A stretch of DNA of 64,000 nt from the NCBI RefSeq assembly GCF_001854805.1, contig NZ_MBLO01000257.1:1-64000 (forward strand). Direction: 5' to 3'. Origin of the DNA: Pseudofrankia coriaricola (GTDB lineage Bacteria > Actinomycetota > Actinomycetes > Frankiales > Frankiaceae). Shown here piece by piece: positions 1-9,282 of the stretch; positions within the stretch are counted from its first letter, which is position 1, and each line of letters begins with the position of its first letter. A program made the translations under genes and the position numbers. The notes beneath the pieces are model-generated. The model was not told the origin of the DNA and made no database searches. It saw nothing but the letters and a program-made list of their open reading frames with translations.

Positions 1-1
1 T

Positions 2-1732
2 CTTGCTGGTGGCGCGGGTGGTGAGTTGGACGAGTCGGTGGTGGAGGAGTTGGCGGCGATCAAGACGGTCGACGGCATCGTCGACTGGATCGTCGAGCAC
101 ACCGCCGCCAAGGCCGCCAACTCGGAGGAGACCGGCGCGGAGCGCTCGGCCGCCGAGGGCGAACTGGTCGGGGGAGCGCGATTCCCGCTGCGCCGGTTCG
201 TCGTCGAGCCGGGGCCGCTCCCGGCCGTGGGAGCCCGGGGCTCCGCCCTGCCGGGAGGACTGCCGGGCGACGGCGCGCTGCTCGCGGGCGGACGCTTCGC
301 CGTCGTCGAGGGCGGACTCGGCGTCGGTCTGGAGATCGCGGACCTGCTGGAGCAGGCCGGCGCGACCGTGCGCCTCCTCGACGCCGGCGCCGCGGACCTC
401 GCCGAGGTCGTCGCCGGCGGGGTGGCCGCGGATGGGCTGCTGTGGGTCGCGGCGCTCGACGCCGCCGCGGGCTCCGCGGCGGAGCTGCCCGGCGCGTTCG
501 CCGCGCTGCGGGCGGCGGCCCTCGGCGGTACCCGCCGGCTGGTCCTCGCCAGCGGTCTGGGCGGCGACTTCGGCCGCCGGGGAGGCGCCGCGGCGACCGA
601 CCCGGCCCCGGTAGCCGGCGCGGGGTTCGCCGGCTTCGCCCGCACCCTCGCTCACGAGCTGCCCGACGTCACCGTGCGGGTCGTCGACGTCGACCCCAAG
701 GACGCGCCCCGCCGGATCGCCGAGTCTCTGCTCGCCGAGCTGGTCGCCGAGCACGCCCCGCTCGTCGTCGGCTACCGCGACGGCACCCGCGCGGCGTTGC
801 GCGTCCTGCCCGCCGAGCTGACGGCCCAGTCCCCGGGCGCCGAGCCGCCTGTGCTGGATTCGTCCTCGGTGGTGCTGCTGACCGGCGGCGCCCGCGGTAT
901 CACCGCCAAGGTCGCCCTGGAGATCGCCCGTCGGCACGGCGCGCACATCGAGCTGGTCGGCCGGACGGCGCCGCCAGCCGGCCCGGAGGACCCGGCCACG
1001 GCCGCCGCCGCGGACGCGCCGGCGCTGCGCCGGGCGCTCATCGCCACTGGCATGCGCCGCCCGGCCGAGATCGAGGCGCGCGTCGCCCGGCTGCTCGCCG
1101 GGCGCGAGGTGCGCGCCACCCTCGCCGAGCTCGGCCGGACCGCGGCGAGCGTGCGCTACCACGCCGTCGACGTCCGCGACGGCGCCGCGGTGCGGGCCGT
1201 CGTCGCCGATGTCTACGCGCGCCACGGCCGGCTCGACGGCGTCGTCCACGGCGCCGGGGTGCTCGAGGACCGGCTGGTGAAGGACAAGACGCCCGACTCG
1301 TTCGCGAGGGTGTATTCGACGAAGGTCGACGGGGCGCGGGCGCTGCTCGCCGCGCTGCGCCGTGACCGGGGCCCGCGCTTCGTCGCCCTGTTCGGCAGCG
1401 TCGCGGGAGTCTTCGGCAACCGCGGTCAGGTCGACTACGCGGCCGCCAACGACACCCTGGACACGCTGGCGCACGCGCACGCCGGTGTCCTCACGACCTC
1501 CGCTGATCTGGCGGGAACCCCGGGCCGGGTCGTCAGCGTCGACTGGGGACCGTGGCGCGCCGAAGGCGGCGGCATGGTCTCCGCCGAGCTGGAGCGCGAG
1601 TACGCCCGGCGGGGCATCGGCCTGATCGAGCCGGCCGAGGGCGTCGACGCGCTGCTGCGCGAGCTCGCCGCACCCACCGGCCCGGCGCAGGTCGTCTATA
1701 TGTGCGGCGAGGTGGACGCCTTCTATGGCTGA
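2..1732 (+). CDS. Iterative type I PKS / PUFA-synthase-like protein, C-terminal part (ACP end and ketoreductase)
   Basis: The frame is open to the left edge, so the gene starts outside the window; only the last 577 codons are here. The first about 25 residues (VEELAAIKTVDGIVDWIV) look like the last helix of an acyl carrier domain. The rest is a ketoreductase: a structural half, then a Rossmann core with LLTGGARGIT near residue 290 of the visible part and a catalytic region FGSVAGVFGN followed by VDYAAAND. KR reduces the beta-keto group of an ACP-bound chain using NADPH. An ACP followed by KR at the C-terminus is the arrangement of PfaA-type secondary lipid synthases. The stop overlaps the next gene's start by 8 bases, so the two are translationally coupled. 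The N-terminal KS-AT part is inferred, not seen. Confidence 0.85.
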   Translation, partial: LAGGAGGELDESVVEELAAIKTVDGIVDWIVEHTAAKAANSEETGAERSAAEGELVGGARFPLRRFVVEPGPLPAVGARGSALPGGLPGDGALLAGGRFAVVEGGLGVGLEIADLLEQAGATVRLLDAGAADLAEVVAGGVAADGLLWVAALDAAAGSAAELPGAFAALRAAALGGTRRLVLASGLGGDFGRRGGAAATDPAPVAGAGFAGFARTLAHELPDVTVRVVDVDPKDAPRRIAESLLAELVAEHAPLVVGYRDGTRAALRVLPAELTAQSPGAEPPVLDSSSVVLLTGGARGITAKVALEIARRHGAHIELVGRTAPPAGPEDPATAAAADAPALRRALIATGMRRPAEIEARVARLLAGREVRATLAELGRTAASVRYHAVDVRDGAAVRAVVADVYARHGRLDGVVHGAGVLEDRLVKDKTPDSFARVYSTKVDGARALLAALRRDRGPRFVALFGSVAGVFGNRGQVDYAAANDTLDTLAHAHAGVLTTSADLAGTPGRVVSVDWGPWRAEGGGMVSAELEREYARRGIGLIEPAEGVDALLRELAAPTGPAQVVYMCGEVDAFYG

Positions 1733-4700
1733 TCATCTCAGGGAAGGCGCATCGGGGGCCTCTGTCGCCGACGATCCGATCGCGATCGTCGGCATGGCCG
1801 CGCTGTTCCCCGGCGCGGGCGGCCTGGACCAGTACTGGTCCAACATCGTCGGCGGCGTGGACGCGATCCGCGAGGCCCCGCCCGGCCGGTGGGACGACGA
1901 GTTCCACCGGCCCGAGGCGGCCGCCCCACCGCCGCCGGGGACGCCGCGGGCTGACCGGCTTTACACCCGCCGCGGCGGTTTCGTCGACGAGCTCGCCACC
2001 TTCGACCCGACCGAGTTCGGCATCATGCCACTCGCGGTCGAGTGGGCCGAGCCCGACCAGATGCTGGCGCTGCGGCTCGCCGCCGAGGCCATCGCCGACG
2101 GCGGCGGCCAGGACGCCCTCGGCGATCGCGAGCGGGTCGGCGTCGTCCTCGGTCGCGGCGGTTACTTCGGCCCCGGGTTCGCCCGCATCGAGCAGCGGGT
2201 CAAGACCGCCCGCCAGGTCGCGGTGACGCTGCGCGAGGTGCTGCCGGACCTGCCGGAGGAGGCGATCGAGCGGGTCCACGCGGCGTTCGTCGCGAAGCTG
2301 GGACCGGAGCGGCCCGAGGCGGCCATCGGGCTGGTGCCGAACCTCGCCGCCTCCCGGATCGCCAACCGGCTCGACCTGCGCGGCCCGGCGTACACCGTCG
2401 ACGCGGCCTGCGCCTCGTCGCTGATCGCCGTCGACGCCGGCATCCGCGAGCTGCGCCTGGGCCGGGCCGACACGATGCTGGTCGGTGGCGCGCACATCGT
2501 GCACGAGCCGACCTTCTGGAGCACGTTCGCGATGCTGCGGGCGCTCTCACCCTCGCAGCAGATCCGCCCGTTTGACCGGACGGCCGACGGAGTGCTGATC
2601 GGCGAGGGCGTCGGCCTGCTCATGCTGCGCCGGCTCTCGGATGCGCAGAGCGCCGGCGACCGTGTCTATGCCCTGATCCGCGGCACCGGGATCGCCAGCG
2701 ACGGCCGTACCTCCTCGCTCATGGCGACCGCCTCGGCCGGCCAGACGCTCGCCGTGCGCCGCGCCTGGGCGGACGCCGGCCTCGACCCGCGCGCCCCGGG
2801 CGCCGTCGGGCTGATCGAGGCACACGGCACCGCCACCCCGAACGGCGACGCCGCCGAGCTCGCCACCCTGGGCGAGGTGTTCGGCCCGCTGGACCCGGCC
2901 GCGCAGGTGATCGGTGTCGGCTCGGTCAAGTCCATGATCGGGCACACTATGCCGGCCGCCGGCGCCGCCGGCCTGATCAAGGCCGCCCTCGCGCTGCACC
3001 ACCGCACGCTGCCGCCGACACTGCACTGCGACGACCCGCACCCCGCCTTCGCCGGCACCCGGTTCGCCCCGGTGCTGGCGGCCACCCCCTGGGACGAGCC
3101 CGCCGGCGGCGGGCCGCGCCGCGCCGGGGTGAACGCCTTCGGCTTCGGCGGCATCAACGCGCACGCCGTCCTGGAGCAGGCCACCGACCGGCCCGCGCCG
3201 TCCCCGGCGGCCACGTTTCCCGTCCCGGCCGCCAGGCCCGCCGCCTCGGCGGTGTCCGCCGCCGCGACGCCCGCGGGCTCGCCGTCGCCGACGGTGGCCG
3301 GAGTGGCAATGGCCGGCGCGACGGCGGCCAGGACGGCGACGGTCGCGCCAGCCGGGCTCGCGGCCGACCCCGGAGCCGAAGCGGTCCTGCTGCTCGCGGC
3401 GGCGACGCCGGCCGAGCTCGCGGCCCAGCTCGACGTGCCGGACGAGGAGCTGCTCGCCCGCGACGACGCCGCCGCGGCACCGACGGGCGGCCCGTGCCGG
3501 CTCGCGCTGGTCGCGCCGACCCCGCGCCGGCTCGCGCTTGCCCGCACGATCGTCGCCCGCGGCACCCCGTGGCGCGGCCGCAACGACCTCTGGTTCACCC
3601 CGTCGCCGCTGCTCGCCGGGCCGGGCCCGGCCGCGGCGGCCCAGCCCGCGCAGGCGGGAAAGCTGGCCTTCCTGTTCTGCGGGCTGGAGGACAAGTTCGA
3701 GCCGCGCATCGACGACGTCTGCGCGCACTTCGGCCTGCCACTGCCAGACCTGGGCCAGACCGGCGTGCTCGGCGGCCACGGCAGGGCCAGCGTCGAGGTG
3801 GGCCGGGTGCTCGACCTGGTGCTGCGCCGGCTCGGGATCGTCCCCGACGTGGTCGGCGGGCACAGTGTCGGCGAGTGGAACGCGATGATCTCGTCGGGCA
3901 TGGTCCCGAACGACTTCGTCGACGCGTTCATCGGCGGGTTCGACCCGGCGTCGCTCGAAGTGCCTGGCGTGTGCTTCGGCGCGGTCGGCTGCGGCGTCGA
4001 GATGGTCGACGAAGCGATCGCGGGTCTGCCCGACGTCGTCGTCTCGCATGACAACTGCCCGCACCAGTCGGTCATCTGCGGGCGCGAGGCGAGCGTCACC
4101 GAGGCGCTGGCCCGGCTGCGCGCGCGGGGTGTCCTCGGGCAGGTGCTGCCGTTCCGCTCCGGCTTCCACTCCCCGTTCCTGCGGCCCTACCTCGACATCG
4201 AGCGCTCGCCGCTGGCCACGATGCCGCTCGCGGCGGCGGACATGCCGATCTGGTCGGCGACGACCGTCGCGCCCTACCCGGACGAGCCGGCGGCGATCCG
4301 CGACCTGACCGTGCGCCACCTGCTCGAGCCGGTGCGGTTCCGCGCGCTCACCGAGCGGCTGCACGATGCCGGTGTCCGCATGTTCCTGCAGGTCGGCGTC
4401 GGCACGATCGCCGGCTTCGTCGACGACACGCTGGCCGGCCGGCCGGACCACGTGACCGTCGTGTCCAACTCCCCGAAGCGTTCCGGGCTGGACCAGCTGC
4501 GCCGGGTCGCGGCGGCGGTATGGGCCGAGGGCGGTGCGCCGCGCCTCGACCTGCTGCCCTGCCGCCACCGTCCCGCCGCCGCGGAGCCCGCGACCACGCC
4601 GGCGGTCGCCACGGCCGCGCCAGCCGTGCCGACGGGCTCGGCTCCGGCGCCGCGTCGTGGCGGACGGCCCATGCTGCTGCGGCTGGGTTCACCGATGGTC

Positions 4701-7658
4701 CGGCTCGGGGCGGACGCCCCCGCGTTGCTGGCGGACGCCCGGCCCGACGAGCCGGCGGCCGCTGCGCCGGCCGCCCGTCCGGCGGCCGGCGTGGCCGTGC
4801 CCACGGCGCGCTCAGGCGCCGCCACGTCTCACCTGCCGCCGGCGGGCGCGGCGGCGGCCCGGTCCGCGGATGCCGATCTCCTCGCCCTGGCCGGTGCCGT
4901 GGCCGGCCGCGGCAGTCACCCGGTGCTGGCCGAGTTCGGCCTGGCGATCGCCGAGACCGCGGCGGTGCTCGCGGATGTCCAGGCACGGTGGGACGGCCGG
5001 ACCGCGGGCTTGCCTGTACCGGCGTCAACCAGGGCACTGACGTCCGTGCCCGGTGCGTTGGCGCGCGCCGCCGCGCCGTCGTCCGCCGCGTCGCCGGCAC
5101 CCCCGGTGGCGGCGCCCGCGGCTCGAGACCACCGGCCGGCCCTCGCCGGCGGGAATGGCGCCGGCTCTGGCTCCGGACAGGATGCCGCCGGCCGGACGGG
5201 CGCCCGGACCAGCCTCGCGGGTGGTGCCGGCGCCGGGGCGGGAGTCGCTGGCGGCGGCACGGGGAGCCTCGGGCCGATCACCACGACGGTTCGCCGGACG
5301 CTGTCGCTGGCCGAGCTGCCACACGTCATCGACCACTGCTTCTACCGGCAGCCCCCGGGCTGGACGGACCTGTCCGACCGGTTCCCGGTGATGCCGATGA
5401 CGGCCGTCCTGCAGATGATGATCGACGAGGCGCGGGCGTTCCAGACCTCCCGGCTCGGGGAATCCCATCCGGGAGGGACCCCCGGGGACATAGTGGTCGC
5501 CGCCGTCCGCGACGTCCGGGCGCTGCGCTGGGTGGCGATCGAGCCGCCGGTCGAAGTGACGATCTCCTGTACGACGCTGCCCGACGGCGCGGTCCGGGTG
5601 TCGATGGACGGCTACGCCCGGGTGACCGTGGTGTTCGCCGACGCGTACCCGCCGGCTCCGACCCAGACGTCCTCGTCCGCCGACCTGCTCCCGCACACCT
5701 CCCGGCCCGGCTTCCGGACCTCCCAGCAGACCTCCCAGATCGCTTACCTCCCCGATCGGCTCCGCCGATCGAGCAGGGACCCTGTCGCCGATCCGGCAGG
5801 AACCCCGGGCTTCGCCGATCCGGCAGGAACCCCGGAGCCGACGGGAGTCCCGGGTCCGCTGCCCGGCGAGACGCCGTCACCGCACCAGGCCGCCGAGCTG
5901 TACGGCGGGCGGTGGATGTTCCACGGCCCGAGCTACCAGGGCATCACCCACGTCGACGGCATCGCGCCGCTCGGCGCCCGCGGCCAGCTGGTGGTGACGG
6001 GCGCGCCCGGCGCGCTGCTCGACACGATCGGCCAGCTCTACGGTTACTGGGCCACCCAGCATCTCGACGTCGACTCGCTGCTGCTGCCGCAGGCCGTCAC
6101 CGAGATGCGCTTCTATGGTCCGGACCCGGGGCCTGGCGAGCAGATGTCGTGCGTGGTGCGCATCCGCGACATCGCGGCCAAGACCGTCACCGCCGACCTG
6201 GAGGTAAGGGCCGCCGACGGCACGGTCTGGGCCGAGGTCACCGGCTGGACCGACCGGCGGTTCACCGCGAACGCGTGGCTGTGGCTGCTCATGCGTGACC
6301 CGGAGCGCAACACGGTCGCCGAGCCCCGCCCGGATGGCTGGGTCGTCGTCCCGGACTACTGGCGCGACATCGCCTCCCGCGAGCTGGTCGTCCGCCACTT
6401 CCTGGACGCCGAGCGCCGCCGGGTGCTTGCCGGGAAGAACCCCCGCGCGGCCAGGCAGTGGCTGCTCGGCCGGATCGCCGCCCAGGACGCGGTGCGCCGC
6501 TGGCTGTGGACGCGCGGGGCCGGCCCGGTGTGGGGCATCGAGGTCGGCATCGACAACGACCCCGCCGGCCGCCCGTTCGTCGCGCGCCTGCCCGAGCGTG
6601 CCGGCATTCCCGCCGATCCGCCGCCCAACCTCTCGATCGCGCACAAGGTGGACCTCGCGGTCGCGATGGTCGACACCGAGGGCGACGTCGGCATCGACCT
6701 GGAGACGGTGGCGCCGCGGACGCCCGGCGCGCTCGCGGCGGGCCTCACCGCCTCCGAGCGCCGCCTGCTCACCGAGCTGACCAGCGGCGCTGGCGACCCC
6801 GCCAGCGCCGGCGGCCTGGCCTCCTACACCGCCGACGCCGATCACGACGCCGACGGCGCGGACGACGGAACCGGCGACGACGCCCACACCGGGACCGGCG
6901 CCCGCGCGGAGACCGGCGACCGCACCGTGTCCCTGCAGGCCGGCACCGCCGCCGCCGCCGACGACGCCGATGAGTCCGTCCAGGTGGGGCGGGCGGCCTG
7001 GTTCGCCAGGATGTGGGCCGCCAAGGAGGCAGTCGCCAAGGCCGACGGCACCGGCCTGCAGGGACGGCCCCGCCGCTACGTCGTCGACCGGGTCATTCCG
7101 GTCGGCGCCGGTTCCACGGACACGGATACCGACCTTGCCGTCGAGACCAGCCTCGACGCCGGCCTGCTGGATCGGACCGTTCTCGGGCCGGAGCAGGCGA
7201 TGGCCGACGGCATCAAGTCGCCCCCGCCGCGCCCCGTCGAGGCCAGCGCCGCGGAACCGCCGTTGCTGCTGCACGTCACCGTGCTCACAGAATCCGGCCC
7301 AGCGCACCAGCGCTGGGTGGCGCTACGTACGGTTGACAGCATGGGCCGCGTACGGCGGGAGACCGGTGGCGCCGACCCTGTGCGTATCGGTGACCACATC
7401 GTCGCGTGGACATCACTGTCCGTCGAGCGCGCCGCGCGCGTCCGCCATCCCCGAGACCCGGCGACCCCATCCACGAGTTCGCGGCCTTCCGAGGACGACC
7501 CGGTCGTCTCGGACCGGACACCCGAGGTGGGCGTCCGGCCGCGTGAGGTTTCGCCATTGTCGCGCCGGGGCTCCTCGCCGATCAGCGAAGCCGATCAGCG
7601 AGGTTCGCTTCGGTCCGAGGCCCCGAGCACCAGTGACGAAGGAGCACACACGACATGA
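1725..7658 (+). CDS. PUFA/secondary-lipid-type polyketide synthase: KS-AT-DH with C-terminal phosphopantetheinyl transferase
   Basis: A 1977-residue megasynthase. Ketosynthase, about residues 15-480: active-site Cys229 in DAACASSL, His367 in EAHGTATPNGD, His407 in SMIGHTMPAAG. Acyltransferase, about 640-960: nucleophile Ser714 in GGHSVGEW and a FHSPF motif. A long Ala/Pro linker follows. Dehydratase, about 1190-1500: double hot dog with His1204 in VIDHCFYRQP and a second half containing WMFHGPSYQGI. Phosphopantetheinyl transferase, about 1520-1860: GIDLE and WAAKEAVAKADG motifs, separated by an acidic low-complexity insert. The fused transferase could load the free ACP encoded immediately downstream and the ACP of the preceding subunit. 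KS plus DH plus transferase recalls enediyne and Pfa synthases, but the split over two proteins differs from enediyne PKSs. Between the two DH halves sits an in-frame repeat (5716-5835). Product unknown. Confidence 0.88.
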   Translation: MADHLREGASGASVADDPIAIVGMAALFPGAGGLDQYWSNIVGGVDAIREAPPGRWDDEFHRPEAAAPPPPGTPRADRLYTRRGGFVDELATFDPTEFGIMPLAVEWAEPDQMLALRLAAEAIADGGGQDALGDRERVGVVLGRGGYFGPGFARIEQRVKTARQVAVTLREVLPDLPEEAIERVHAAFVAKLGPERPEAAIGLVPNLAASRIANRLDLRGPAYTVDAACASSLIAVDAGIRELRLGRADTMLVGGAHIVHEPTFWSTFAMLRALSPSQQIRPFDRTADGVLIGEGVGLLMLRRLSDAQSAGDRVYALIRGTGIASDGRTSSLMATASAGQTLAVRRAWADAGLDPRAPGAVGLIEAHGTATPNGDAAELATLGEVFGPLDPAAQVIGVGSVKSMIGHTMPAAGAAGLIKAALALHHRTLPPTLHCDDPHPAFAGTRFAPVLAATPWDEPAGGGPRRAGVNAFGFGGINAHAVLEQATDRPAPSPAATFPVPAARPAASAVSAAATPAGSPSPTVAGVAMAGATAARTATVAPAGLAADPGAEAVLLLAAATPAELAAQLDVPDEELLARDDAAAAPTGGPCRLALVAPTPRRLALARTIVARGTPWRGRNDLWFTPSPLLAGPGPAAAAQPAQAGKLAFLFCGLEDKFEPRIDDVCAHFGLPLPDLGQTGVLGGHGRASVEVGRVLDLVLRRLGIVPDVVGGHSVGEWNAMISSGMVPNDFVDAFIGGFDPASLEVPGVCFGAVGCGVEMVDEAIAGLPDVVVSHDNCPHQSVICGREASVTEALARLRARGVLGQVLPFRSGFHSPFLRPYLDIERSPLATMPLAAADMPIWSATTVAPYPDEPAAIRDLTVRHLLEPVRFRALTERLHDAGVRMFLQVGVGTIAGFVDDTLAGRPDHVTVVSNSPKRSGLDQLRRVAAAVWAEGGAPRLDLLPCRHRPAAAEPATTPAVATAAPAVPTGSAPAPRRGGRPMLLRLGSPMVRLGADAPALLADARPDEPAAAAPAARPAAGVAVPTARSGAATSHLPPAGAAAARSADADLLALAGAVAGRGSHPVLAEFGLAIAETAAVLADVQARWDGRTAGLPVPASTRALTSVPGALARAAAPSSAASPAPPVAAPAARDHRPALAGGNGAGSGSGQDAAGRTGARTSLAGGAGAGAGVAGGGTGSLGPITTTVRRTLSLAELPHVIDHCFYRQPPGWTDLSDRFPVMPMTAVLQMMIDEARAFQTSRLGESHPGGTPGDIVVAAVRDVRALRWVAIEPPVEVTISCTTLPDGAVRVSMDGYARVTVVFADAYPPAPTQTSSSADLLPHTSRPGFRTSQQTSQIAYLPDRLRRSSRDPVADPAGTPGFADPAGTPEPTGVPGPLPGETPSPHQAAELYGGRWMFHGPSYQGITHVDGIAPLGARGQLVVTGAPGALLDTIGQLYGYWATQHLDVDSLLLPQAVTEMRFYGPDPGPGEQMSCVVRIRDIAAKTVTADLEVRAADGTVWAEVTGWTDRRFTANAWLWLLMRDPERNTVAEPRPDGWVVVPDYWRDIASRELVVRHFLDAERRRVLAGKNPRAARQWLLGRIAAQDAVRRWLWTRGAGPVWGIEVGIDNDPAGRPFVARLPERAGIPADPPPNLSIAHKVDLAVAMVDTEGDVGIDLETVAPRTPGALAAGLTASERRLLTELTSGAGDPASAGGLASYTADADHDADGADDGTGDDAHTGTGARAETGDRTVSLQAGTAAAADDADESVQVGRAAWFARMWAAKEAVAKADGTGLQGRPRRYVVDRVIPVGAGSTDTDTDLAVETSLDAGLLDRTVLGPEQAMADGIKSPPPRPVEASAAEPPLLLHVTVLTESGPAHQRWVALRTVDSMGRVRRETGGADPVRIGDHIVAWTSLSVERAARVRHPRDPATPSTSSRPSEDDPVVSDRTPEVGVRPREVSPLSRRGSSPISEADQRGSLRSEAPSTSDEGAHTT
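5716..5835 (+). repeat. Palindrome-containing repeat element inserted in frame in the PKS dehydratase region
   Basis: This stretch contains a hairpin GATCGGC-TCC-GCCGATC (5754-5770) and a 23-bp perfect direct repeat (5786-5808 and 5813-5835, 27-bp period, encoding ADPAGTP twice). The 23-mer occurs as an exact reverse complement at 29068-29090. A 21-base piece, GCAGGGACCCTGTCGCC plus GATC (5773-5793), occurs exactly at 32118-32138. The element lies in the linker between the two hot-dog halves and keeps the reading frame open. Confidence 0.7.
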
Positions 7659-7993
7659 CCATTCAGGACACCCTCCGCTCAGCCGACCCGACGCTGGACG
7701 CCCTCGAAGCGAGGGTTCTCGGCGAGATCGCCGAGATGCTGCGCGACGTGATCGGCGAGGAGTACGTGGTGGACATGGAGATCACCATGGACACCTCGTT
7801 CAACGAGGACCTTGAGCTCGAGAGCATCGAGTTCGTGACGCTGGCGGACCGGATGCGGGTCACCTACGGCGACCAGGTCGACTTCGTCGGCTTCCTGGCC
7901 GAGATGGACGTTGACCGAGTGATCAACATGCGGGTCGGTGAGGTCGTCCACTTCATCGCCGACTCGCTGCGGGCTGGCGCCAAGGGTGCTTGA
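7655..7993 (+). CDS. Free-standing acyl carrier protein of the PKS cluster
   Basis: A 112-residue acidic protein with the helical pattern of acyl carrier proteins. The expected phosphopantetheine attachment site is Ser57 in LELESIEF, preceded by an acidic stretch. Its ATG overlaps the stop of the megasynthase (ATGA) and is preceded by GAAGGAG, so it is translated as part of the same operon. It probably carries the growing chain or the finished acyl group for the PKS; the transferase fused to the upstream protein is the obvious activator. It is longer than a minimal 80-residue ACP because of N-terminal and C-terminal extensions. The motif has the helix II character but not the classic DSL triplet, which is common in stand-alone ACPs of secondary metabolism. 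Confidence 0.8.
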   Translation: MTIQDTLRSADPTLDALEARVLGEIAEMLRDVIGEEYVVDMEITMDTSFNEDLELESIEFVTLADRMRVTYGDQVDFVGFLAEMDVDRVINMRVGEVVHFIADSLRAGAKGA

Positions 7994-8115
7994 CCGGGCC
8001 GCTTGTCGGCGGAATCGGCCGAGCTGGTACGAAGTGGTGCAGGGCCGGCGCGGCCCGCGGGGCTGGCTGGCGATGTCGGTGTGCCCGAGCGGGTCGCCGA
8101 GGAAGGAGTCCGACC

Positions 8116-9123
8116 GTGGCTGAGGTCGTTGCTAACGGCGTGCGCCTGCATGTCCAGCGGCTCATGCCGTCTGGCGGGCCACGCCCCGACGCCCCGGTGG
8201 TCGTCATGCTGCACGGCATGGTGATCGACAACCTGGCGAGCTTCTACTTCTCGCTTGGCAACGCGCTGGCCGACGCCGGCTGCGAGGTCATCTGCTATGA
8301 CCTGCGCGGCCACGGCAAGAGCGAGCGCACGCCAAGCGGCTACGGCATCGCGACCGCGATGGCCGATTTGTCCGCCCTGCTCGACGAGCTCGGCGTCGAC
8401 CGCCCGGTGCACCTCGTCGGCAACAGCTACGGTGCCACCCTCGGGCTGACCTACGGCGCCGACTTCCCCGAGCGGGTCGCGAGCCTCACCCTGATCGAGC
8501 CGCCGTTCCGCATCGAGGGCCTCGGCGAGGAGATGGCCCGCTCGCTCACCCAGGTGCTCGCCGCCATCTCCGACGAGGAAGTCGAGGAGTGGCTCACGTA
8601 CAGCGCCGGGCGGGCGGTCGGCCGGATCATGCGTTCCGCGCAGTCGCTGCTGCGTGACACCACGATCGCCGAGGACATGCTCGCGACCGCGCCGTTCTCG
8701 CCCGACCGGCTGCGTGCCCTGCCAGTACCGGTGCTCGCCATCTACGGCGGCAACTCCGAGATCATGGAGCAGGGCGACGGCCTGGCGAGGCTCGTGCCGG
8801 ACTGCACCCTGGTGGTGCTCGAGCGCCACACCCACATGGTGCTGCGGGAGGCCGTCGACTACCTGCGCGTGCTGCTGCGCTGGTGGCTGCTGCACCGCGA
8901 CGAGCAGATGCCGCAGTACACCCACCGCGGCGGCCAGACGTTCGAGCTCGCCGACTGGGTGCTTTCCCGCTCGGTCCCGTCGGACCTCAACGCCGAGCGG
9001 CGGGCCTCGTCGGCCTCGGGCGACGCTGAGGGGCCGGGCGACGCGTCCCCAGAGGTGCCTGTGGCGGCCGGCGCAACCTCCGCGGCCTCCGCCGCGTCCT
9101 CCGGGGTGTCGGGCGAACAGTGA
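8116..9123 (+). CDS. Alpha/beta hydrolase of the PKS cluster (possible thioesterase)
   Basis: An alpha/beta-hydrolase-fold protein of 335 residues. The GTG at 8116 is chosen because GGAAGGAG lies 7 bases upstream; the open frame further upstream has no such signal. Visible features: oxyanion region VVMLHGM, nucleophile elbow GNSYGA with Ser104, a late acidic residue in YGGNSEIMEQGD, and His240 in ERHTHMVL. The last about 70 residues are Ala/Ser/Glu-rich and probably disordered. It sits 122 bases after the ACP gene on the same strand. A type II thioesterase or releasing hydrolase for the PKS is therefore likely, but the substrate cannot be read from the sequence. Confidence 0.8.
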   Translation: MAEVVANGVRLHVQRLMPSGGPRPDAPVVVMLHGMVIDNLASFYFSLGNALADAGCEVICYDLRGHGKSERTPSGYGIATAMADLSALLDELGVDRPVHLVGNSYGATLGLTYGADFPERVASLTLIEPPFRIEGLGEEMARSLTQVLAAISDEEVEEWLTYSAGRAVGRIMRSAQSLLRDTTIAEDMLATAPFSPDRLRALPVPVLAIYGGNSEIMEQGDGLARLVPDCTLVVLERHTHMVLREAVDYLRVLLRWWLLHRDEQMPQYTHRGGQTFELADWVLSRSVPSDLNAERRASSASGDAEGPGDASPEVPVAAGATSAASAASSGVSGEQ

Positions 9124-9282
9124 CGCAGAGGGTGGCGCGAATGGCGGTCGCGCGGGGCCCGTCCGCTGTGCCGGCCGCGCCGGTCTCCGGCCGCGCGGGG
9201 CTCCGCCCGGGTCCCCAGCGAGCCCGCGCCGGCGGACCGCTGGAGAGGTGTTTCGGCCAGATCCTCGGGGAGTGATGTCGAC

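Noticed and set aside
2547-4568. Long minus-strand open frame opposite the PKS
   Set aside because: Arg/Gly/Pro-rich translation without domains, typical antisense shadow of a GC-rich gene; the plus strand carries clear KS and AT motifs.
2-7658. Enediyne PKS
   Set aside because: Domain order is split over two proteins and the usual enediyne companion genes are not seen; Pfa-like secondary lipid synthase fits better.
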